A stretch of 45,158 bases of DNA from Herminiimonas sp. (GTDB taxonomy: Bacteria; Pseudomonadota; Gammaproteobacteria; Burkholderiales; Burkholderiaceae_D), in contig JACMOV010000059.1 of the NCBI GenBank assembly GCA_014377845.1, positions 1-45,158 of the forward strand. Direction: 5' to 3'. Of this stretch, positions 40,060-45,158 are shown one piece after another. Below the pieces are notes generated by a model. The model was not told where the DNA came from and searched no databases. It saw nothing but the letters and a program-made list of their open reading frames with translations. Every line of letters starts with the position of its first letter. Position 1 is the first letter of the stretch. A program made the position numbers and the translations under genes.

Positions 40060-41307
40060 ATGCGTCGTCCTTCCAAGAATTCCCCCCAAAAATTATCTGC
40101 CGAAAGTCTGCGACTGGTCATGCTCGCGCAGGGCGTGATCCAGTCCGGCAGCCGGCTCGAAGCCCGTGCATGGGAAAACGCGCTCGATGCGCAGACCCAC
40201 AAGCTCCTGAAAAGCCATCACCAGGCCGGGATCGACCACGCACTCGATCACCTGTTCTCGATCGAACCCGACGGCTACGATGCGTTGATGGAAGCGGTCG
40301 AAGCAGCCAGCGAATCGGTGACGGTCGAACATGATGGCAAGCAGTTCGATGCGCTCCTGATCGCATTGCCGATCCTGGCATGGACGCGGTTTTCGATCGC
40401 CTCCGGTCCGATCGGCGCAGACATCGTCGATACGCTGGCCGCGCATCTCTATGCGCACGTCCTGGCCAACGACACGCGCCTTGCCATGGCGCCGATGCTG
40501 TACGCGATCGACCAGCTACCCCGCACCCCCGCCGACACTTACGCACTGACCCACAAGCTAGCCCAGGCCGCCTTGAAGAAGGAAGTCGTCAAGGTCGTGT
40601 CGAACGCGCCCGAAACCGCTCCGTTCCTGGCCGATACCCGCTACCTGCTGGCGGCGGCCGTGGTGCCGGCCGGCAGTCCGCTGTTTCGCTGGCAGGCCTC
40701 GCTCGATCTGCGCGACCGCAGCAACGCACTCGAGCAGTGGCAGGCCCAGGCGCTGCCGAACATCACGCGGCTTCTGCCAGGCTGCGGCATCGAACTGCTG
40801 CTGCCGCAGGCGTACTACATGGCGTGCCGCGAAGCCGATCGCAACATCCGGCCGGCATCGATTCACGCGGCCGTGCACTACCTCACCAATACCCTCGACA
40901 TCGAGGCCGAGGCACTGCAAGCGGTGGTCGGCGCATTCGGCGAAGATGCCGCCGAGGAGCGGATCGATGAATACCGGGTCGGCTTCATGCTGGCCGACGA
41001 CACCGATGTCCTGTACGGCATCGTGTGGCCGCTCTACGGCGCAGAGGACGCCGAACAGGTCATGCACGGCTCGCCGGAAAGCGCTGCGACCAAGACGACC
41101 ACGCCCTCAGCGGCGCTGACGCCGGTCGATGAAATCATCGCCCTGCTCAAGGAATCCGGCGTGACCCGGATTCATCAGCACGACGAACGCTTCCCGATGG
41201 AGTTCTGCGACGATTGCGGCGCCCCCCTCTACCCCGACCTTGAAGCCGAGCTGGTGCATGCGGAAATGCCGGAAGACGCGCCACAGACGACCACGCACTT
41301 TCACTAA
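40060..41307 (+). CDS. DUF2863 family protein
   Basis: This 415-residue protein matches the DUF2863 family, found mainly in Burkholderiales and functionally uncharacterised. It is largely helical, with a conserved-looking N-terminal segment (LRLVMLAQGVIQSGSRLEAR) and a central region LPILAWTRFSIASGPI. The C-terminal CDDCGAPLYPD at Cys383 and Cys386 resembles half of a zinc ribbon. No signal peptide or membrane segment is seen, so it is probably cytoplasmic. The ATG at 40060 has no clear Shine-Dalgarno sequence; an upstream in-frame extension overlaps the acnA terminator and is unlikely. It stands after the acnA terminator as its own unit. Confidence 0.83.
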   Translation: MRRPSKNSPQKLSAESLRLVMLAQGVIQSGSRLEARAWENALDAQTHKLLKSHHQAGIDHALDHLFSIEPDGYDALMEAVEAASESVTVEHDGKQFDALLIALPILAWTRFSIASGPIGADIVDTLAAHLYAHVLANDTRLAMAPMLYAIDQLPRTPADTYALTHKLAQAALKKEVVKVVSNAPETAPFLADTRYLLAAAVVPAGSPLFRWQASLDLRDRSNALEQWQAQALPNITRLLPGCGIELLLPQAYYMACREADRNIRPASIHAAVHYLTNTLDIEAEALQAVVGAFGEDAAEERIDEYRVGFMLADDTDVLYGIVWPLYGAEDAEQVMHGSPESAATKTTTPSAALTPVDEIIALLKESGVTRIHQHDERFPMEFCDDCGAPLYPDLEAELVHAEMPEDAPQTTTHFH

Positions 41308-41695
41308 TCGTGGCGGTCACAGTGGTCAGCGCAAAGGGGCGCAACGCAAAGGGGCGCAACGCAAGCATATTGCCGTTTTGTTGTTTATAGTCAATTATTA
41401 TAGCTAGCCGGATCTCAGTACCCGGCCAGGATAAATTGGGAAATGGATGTGGTCCCGATGGGATGCTGGGCAAGGCGGTCGGCCCACCGCAGTGCGAGCA
41501 CTGCAAGAGGCGGCCAACGCAGCCACGCGCCCACCGGGGTCGCAGACATTCACAATTTATTCTGGTCGGGTACTTCGTCCGCATCAGATCAAAACAATTC
41601 ATCGTCGTTCCCGGAAATCGGGCGATGCGGGTGCGTATTCATTTGAACCAGCATCGGCTTCGCCCTTTGGGGAATTGGTCGTGAAAGGTGAAACC
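41308..41695 (+). other. 388-nt spacer before the DUF1631 gene, no gene seen
   Basis: The spacer holds a tandem repeat of a 15-bp unit (CGCAAAGGGGCGCAA, 41330-41359, with a partial third copy). An unusually AT-rich block follows (about 41365-41405, including TTGTTTATAGTCAATTATTA) and may contain promoter elements, although no well-spaced -35/-10 pair stands out. The remainder is GC-rich. Open frames here read as low-complexity shadow sequence. It could hold the DUF1631 promoter and a leader RNA. Confidence 0.5.
41330..41364 (+). repeat. Short tandem repeat, 15-bp unit
   Basis: Two exact copies of CGCAAAGGGGCGCAA (41330-41344 and 41345-41359) are followed by CGCAA of a third. It is located 22 nt after the DUF2863 stop. 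Copy number could vary between strains by slippage. Confidence 0.8.
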
Positions 41696-44311
41696 ATGGA
41701 TCGCAATGCGTTACTCGCTGCGACGCGAGCGGAATTCCTGAAATCGTTTCTGGAGTCTATCGACAGTGCGATGGCGATGGCAACGGTGACGGTGTTCCGC
41801 AAGGCCGATCTCAGCTTTTCCCCCACAGAGCAACGCACGCTGCTCGATGCCTATCGGGTGTTAAAGGATAGGCAGCCCGAGCTTCGCATACATTTTCAGC
41901 GCACCATGGAACAGCTCCTGAACCGGAGTTTTCAGACAACCTACAGTACGTTTCGACCTTCGTTTTCGGCGGAATTCAGCAGCAGCAGTCTGTCTCTCGT
42001 GGACGCATCGCAATTCGAAGATCAGTTGCGTGTCGATGAAATCACCAACCGCTTCCGCAATGCGGCCGATCAGCAGTTGCGCGACCTGAACATCCGGATT
42101 GCTTTGTTGTTCGAGCAGTCGACTATCAAGGAGCGGGAGAACCCGTTTCGACCCTGGCTCTTCACCCAATGCCTGGCGACCGGTGCCGAAGGACTCGGCG
42201 TCAATACCGTTCTGGCGCAGGTCGTCAGCGAACAGATCGCGGAACCGCTGCAGGAAGCCGTCGCGGTCATCTACAGCCGGCTCAATGCCTTTCTTGCCGG
42301 GCACGGGATCGCCGCGCAGTTGCCGTTGAAAGCCAACCCGCGCAGCGAGAAAGTGATCGCCGACCGGCGTTCGGAAACGATGCCTTACGCCCAGCCACCC
42401 AGAACGAGCAACGGCGGTGGCGGTGGCTTCCTCAACACCGGGCAGCATCATGCAGAGCCGAATAGCAACGAAGCTGCTGCCAGCGCGCGCCTCGACATCG
42501 ACATTGCAACCTCTGCAGAGCGCATGGTCGACCTGATGGAGCGGGTACGACATATGGCCTCGAGCGACGGCCCGCACGATAGTGCGCAGCCCGGGTTATC
42601 CACGCCACCAAAGAACCATGCGAGACAAGACGGCTTCGCTGGCGATGTGGTCACGGCTCCGGATCGCAGCCGATCCGCTGCGCCGAATGCGGCGCCTGCA
42701 ACCTGGCTCACCTATCGCAATCTCGGCAGCATGATGCGCCGCTTCCTGGCGGGCGAATCCGCATTGCGTACCTTCGGCACGGCCGAGCCCGACGGCCGCA
42801 TCGAACCGCGCTTCGGCTCTTCGGTCGACCGCTCCGTCAGCCATCAGCTGACCCAGTCGATCCAGGCGTTGATGGAAAGGCGGGGCGACGCCGGTGCACC
42901 GGATCCGTCGAAACCGATTCGGAACCTTATCCTCGAGGAACGGGCTGTCCTTGTGGGGGTGACCGGTGATGTCAGCGAGCAGATGACCATCGATGTGGTG
43001 GCGATGCTGTTCGAATTCATCCTGCGCGACAACCAGATTCCCGCCGAAGTGCGCGCACAACTTGGACGATTGCAGTTCCTGGTGCTCAAGATTGCGCTCC
43101 GCGAGTCAACACTTCTGACGCAACAGGGCCATCCCGCGCGGACGCTGGTCAATCGTATCGGTTCGATTTCGATCAGCGTAGGACAACTCGATCCAAGCGG
43201 TACTCGCATCAACAAGGAAATTGTCCGAATCGTCGAAGCCCTCCTATCCGGCGACACCAGTTCCTCGTCGCTTTTTCTGACGATGCTCGACGAGTTCGAC
43301 AGCTTCATCGCCAACGAATTTCGGGTTGCAGAAGAGCATGTTGAGCGGGCAGTACAAGTCATCAAACATGCGCAGAGCCGCACACTGCGCTTCACGCACA
43401 TTTCGGCACAGCTCGATGAAGCGTTGTTCGGATTGTCGATCGATACCTTCCTGCGCGACTTTCTGATGACGACCTGGACTTATGTGATCGAGCGGGCGGA
43501 GCGGAGCAACGATGAAGAAGCGTTACGGTTTCGCCGACTCGTCCCCGACCTGCTGTGGACCATCGTGCCGCGAGCGGCAGCCAACAACCGCACCGAGCTG
43601 CTCGGTTTGCTACCTACCATCGTAAGAACCATTCGCGATGGCCTGATCCTGATCGAGTGGGACCTTCAGCGACAACAGCCGATCCTCGACTGGCTGGTCG
43701 AGGCGCATCGCAGCGTGCTGCGCGGTGTGCCGGGAGCAGTGCAACCACCGACGCGGGAAGCGTTGCGGCAGCATTTCGCGCGCTTCCTGTCCGGGTCGTC
43801 GGACGAGACCACGACGACGCTCGCTACCGGGCCGTCGAACGCACTCCATCAGGAAATATTCCTCGAGCAGGCAATCCGGGACGCCGATGCAAGCGGCGCA
43901 GTCCATGCAATCGAAGAGAACACCAGCCTGCCGAATGGCGATAGTGCCGGTATGTCCGAGGAAGTCGATCGAACCGACGGTTCAGCGGCGGCGGACACGA
44001 CATTGACGGTGACCGAGATGAAGCTGCCGCCCGAGATTGCCGAACCGGACCCCGCCACGCTGGAGCTGCTGCGCACCGGTGTATCCGTCACATTGAAGCT
44101 CGGGGGTGTACCCGGCAAGGCGCAGCTGACCTGGATCGATCAAAAAAAATCAACGCTTGTATTGTCCATCGAAGGCCAGCAAGCACCTGTCCTGATCAGC
44201 ATGCGTATGTTCAAGCGCCTCTTCGCAGCTGGCCGCCTATCGTTCCTGGAAACCGCACCGCTGTTCGAGCGCGCCGTCGACTCGGTGCAGCGGTCTGCGG
44301 ATATGGCCTGA
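41696..44311 (+). CDS. DUF1631 family large protein
   Basis: The 871-residue product matches the DUF1631 family of proteobacteria, which has no established biochemical function. No signal peptide or membrane helix is apparent. It has an N-terminal helical region (1-210), a disordered Gly/Asn/Pro-rich linker (about 225-340) and a central helical region (340-690) with LRTFGTAEPDG and PAEVRAQLGRLQFLVLKIAL. A second linker leads to a small C-terminal domain (789-871) with LRTGVSVTLKLGG, AQLTWIDQKKSTLVLS and LFAAGRLSFLETAPLFERAV. This domain resembles the PilZ-like module of the family, but the c-di-GMP-binding RxxxR motif is not seen. The ATG at 41696 has AAAGGTGAAACC upstream. It is a single-gene unit. 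Confidence 0.85.
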   Translation: MDRNALLAATRAEFLKSFLESIDSAMAMATVTVFRKADLSFSPTEQRTLLDAYRVLKDRQPELRIHFQRTMEQLLNRSFQTTYSTFRPSFSAEFSSSSLSLVDASQFEDQLRVDEITNRFRNAADQQLRDLNIRIALLFEQSTIKERENPFRPWLFTQCLATGAEGLGVNTVLAQVVSEQIAEPLQEAVAVIYSRLNAFLAGHGIAAQLPLKANPRSEKVIADRRSETMPYAQPPRTSNGGGGGFLNTGQHHAEPNSNEAAASARLDIDIATSAERMVDLMERVRHMASSDGPHDSAQPGLSTPPKNHARQDGFAGDVVTAPDRSRSAAPNAAPATWLTYRNLGSMMRRFLAGESALRTFGTAEPDGRIEPRFGSSVDRSVSHQLTQSIQALMERRGDAGAPDPSKPIRNLILEERAVLVGVTGDVSEQMTIDVVAMLFEFILRDNQIPAEVRAQLGRLQFLVLKIALRESTLLTQQGHPARTLVNRIGSISISVGQLDPSGTRINKEIVRIVEALLSGDTSSSSLFLTMLDEFDSFIANEFRVAEEHVERAVQVIKHAQSRTLRFTHISAQLDEALFGLSIDTFLRDFLMTTWTYVIERAERSNDEEALRFRRLVPDLLWTIVPRAAANNRTELLGLLPTIVRTIRDGLILIEWDLQRQQPILDWLVEAHRSVLRGVPGAVQPPTREALRQHFARFLSGSSDETTTTLATGPSNALHQEIFLEQAIRDADASGAVHAIEENTSLPNGDSAGMSEEVDRTDGSAAADTTLTVTEMKLPPEIAEPDPATLELLRTGVSVTLKLGGVPGKAQLTWIDQKKSTLVLSIEGQQAPVLISMRMFKRLFAAGRLSFLETAPLFERAVDSVQRSADMA

Positions 44312-44338
44312 AGTCCGGTACTGGCCTTGCCTGATGAA

Positions 44339-45158
44339 TCAGCCCGCCACGCCACCCTGGCTGCCGCCGAACGCCGCCAGGATCGGCACCAGCATGGCCG
44401 CACCCAGCGTGGCACTGCGACGGCCGTCCCAGCCGACCGCAGGGTCTGGCAGGATCGCATTGTCCTTGAACGGCATCTCCAGTGTCAGCGACACGCACTT
44501 GAAATGGTGTGCGACGTATTTCGATGCAAGGCGCAACACCTCCTCGCGGTATTTGCTGGCAGCGTAACCGTACTGGGTCTGGAAATCCGGACTTGCCGCT
44601 TTCAGGCAATCGATGAACGCCTGCTGCTGCGTCGCCTGTTCGGCGCTGAAGCCCTCCAGCATCTCGCTGCCGGCCACGAATACATACGGCAGGCCCTCAT
44701 CCCCATGAATATCCAGAAACAGGTCGCAGCCGGTCGCATGCATCAAGGTGCGCACGGCGAGTACTTCGGGGCTGTGCTGCGCCGTCGGTGTCACCCATTC
44801 GCGGTTCAGGTTGGCGCCGGTCGCGCTGGTGCGCAGGTTGCCGCGGACCGCGCCGTCCGGGTTCATGTTCGGCACGATGTAGAAAACGACTTTCTCGCGC
44901 AGGCGGGCCGCCAGCGGATTGGCACGGTCTAGCAAGGCGTCCACCATGCCTTCGACAAACCATTCGGCCATCGTTTCACCGGGATGCTGGCGCGCGATGA
45001 CCCACACCTTCTTCGGCGCGTCCTCATTGCCGATCACGATTGCATTCAGGTCACGTCCGTCGCGGGTCGTCGCCAGATCGCGGATCGCGACGCCCGGCTC
45101 CTGCTGTGCGCGTCCCAGCAGGTCGAGATGCCGCTCCCATGAATACGGCTCGAAGTAC
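44339..45158 (-). CDS. M14 family zinc carboxypeptidase, N-terminus outside window
   Basis: About 272 C-terminal residues are present. The reading frame continues upstream past the window edge (YFEPYSWERHLDLLGRAQQE is the first visible segment), so the start is missing and an apparent GTG at 45037 is internal. M14 zinc-ligand motifs are RQHPGETMAEW (His and Glu) and the later LDIHGDEG (His). The catalytic Glu is probably in SLTLEMPF. NMNPDGAVRGNLRTSATGANLNREW is the substrate-binding region, split here by its usual Arg and Asn-Arg. It resembles cytosolic-carboxypeptidase-like bacterial enzymes. It is convergent with the DUF1631 gene, 27 nt apart. The substrate is unknown. Confidence 0.9.
   Translation of the reverse strand, partial: YFEPYSWERHLDLLGRAQQEPGVAIRDLATTRDGRDLNAIVIGNEDAPKKVWVIARQHPGETMAEWFVEGMVDALLDRANPLAARLREKVVFYIVPNMNPDGAVRGNLRTSATGANLNREWVTPTAQHSPEVLAVRTLMHATGCDLFLDIHGDEGLPYVFVAGSEMLEGFSAEQATQQQAFIDCLKAASPDFQTQYGYAASKYREEVLRLASKYVAHHFKCVSLTLEMPFKDNAILPDPAVGWDGRRSATLGAAMLVPILAAFGGSQGGVAG

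Noticed and set aside
41447-41695. 83-residue extension of the DUF1631 frame
   Set aside because: The translation is low-complexity and non-conserved in character; the ATG at 41696 has a good Shine-Dalgarno sequence.

Overview
The window is a stretch of core bacterial chromosome with high GC, no mobile elements and almost no non-coding space. Gene content and synteny point to a betaproteobacterium of the order Burkholderiales, most likely Oxalobacteraceae or close. The signs are der-bamB-yfgM-hisS-ispG-rodZ-pilF-rlmN-ndk in one block, rlmD-rpoS-nlpD-pcm-surE in another, proteins of the DUF2863 and DUF1631 families, and a TCA-cycle cluster headed by a GntR regulator. The family-level placement is inference; no rRNA or marker comparison was possible.

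Layout. 1-8.7 kb (minus strand): the 5' part of der (cut by the window edge), bamB, yfgM-like, hisS, ispG, rodZ, pilF and rlmN, with ndk first. Most junctions are tight, several being 4-8 nt overlaps. 8.9-9.7 kb (plus): a Bax inhibitor-1 family membrane protein with a clear terminator. 9.7-15 kb (minus): surE-pcm-nlpD-rpoS-rlmD. 15.1-16.1 kb (plus): a zinc-free quinone oxidoreductase. 16.1-18.4 kb (minus): a DinG/YoaA-type Fe-S helicase and a small DUF465 protein. 18.7-19.5 kb (plus): a PP2C phosphatase. 19.5-21.9 kb (minus): an exported Lys/Arg/Ala-rich protein, zapE and a small lipoprotein, following directly on lpdA.

22-34 kb (minus) holds the TCA cluster gntR, sdhC-sdhD-sdhA-sdhB-sdhE-gltA-odhA-odhB-lpdA. 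34.4-39.9 kb (plus, divergent) continues the theme with mdh, a CitE-like lyase, a small exported protein and acnA. Together these encode citrate synthase, aconitase, 2-oxoglutarate dehydrogenase (E1, E2, E3), succinate dehydrogenase with its flavinylation factor, and malate dehydrogenase. Isocitrate dehydrogenase, succinyl-CoA synthetase and fumarase are not in the window. 40-44.3 kb (plus): a DUF2863 protein and a large DUF1631 protein. The window ends inside an M14 metallocarboxypeptidase on the minus strand.

The most interesting signals are non-coding. Between gntR and mdh a perfect 12-bp palindrome sits just upstream of a good sigma70 promoter for mdh, and looks like the GntR operator. 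The leader of odhA (sucA) contains overlapping, mutually exclusive hairpins next to the Shine-Dalgarno sequence and may be the sucA RNA motif known from Burkholderiales. The mdh leader is long (about 217 nt) and structured. Several genes carry lineage-specific extensions (Pcm and RpoS N-termini, a His-rich HisS tail). No CRISPR array, prophage, transposon, toxin-antitoxin pair or defence island was seen, and I found no convincing new multi-gene system.
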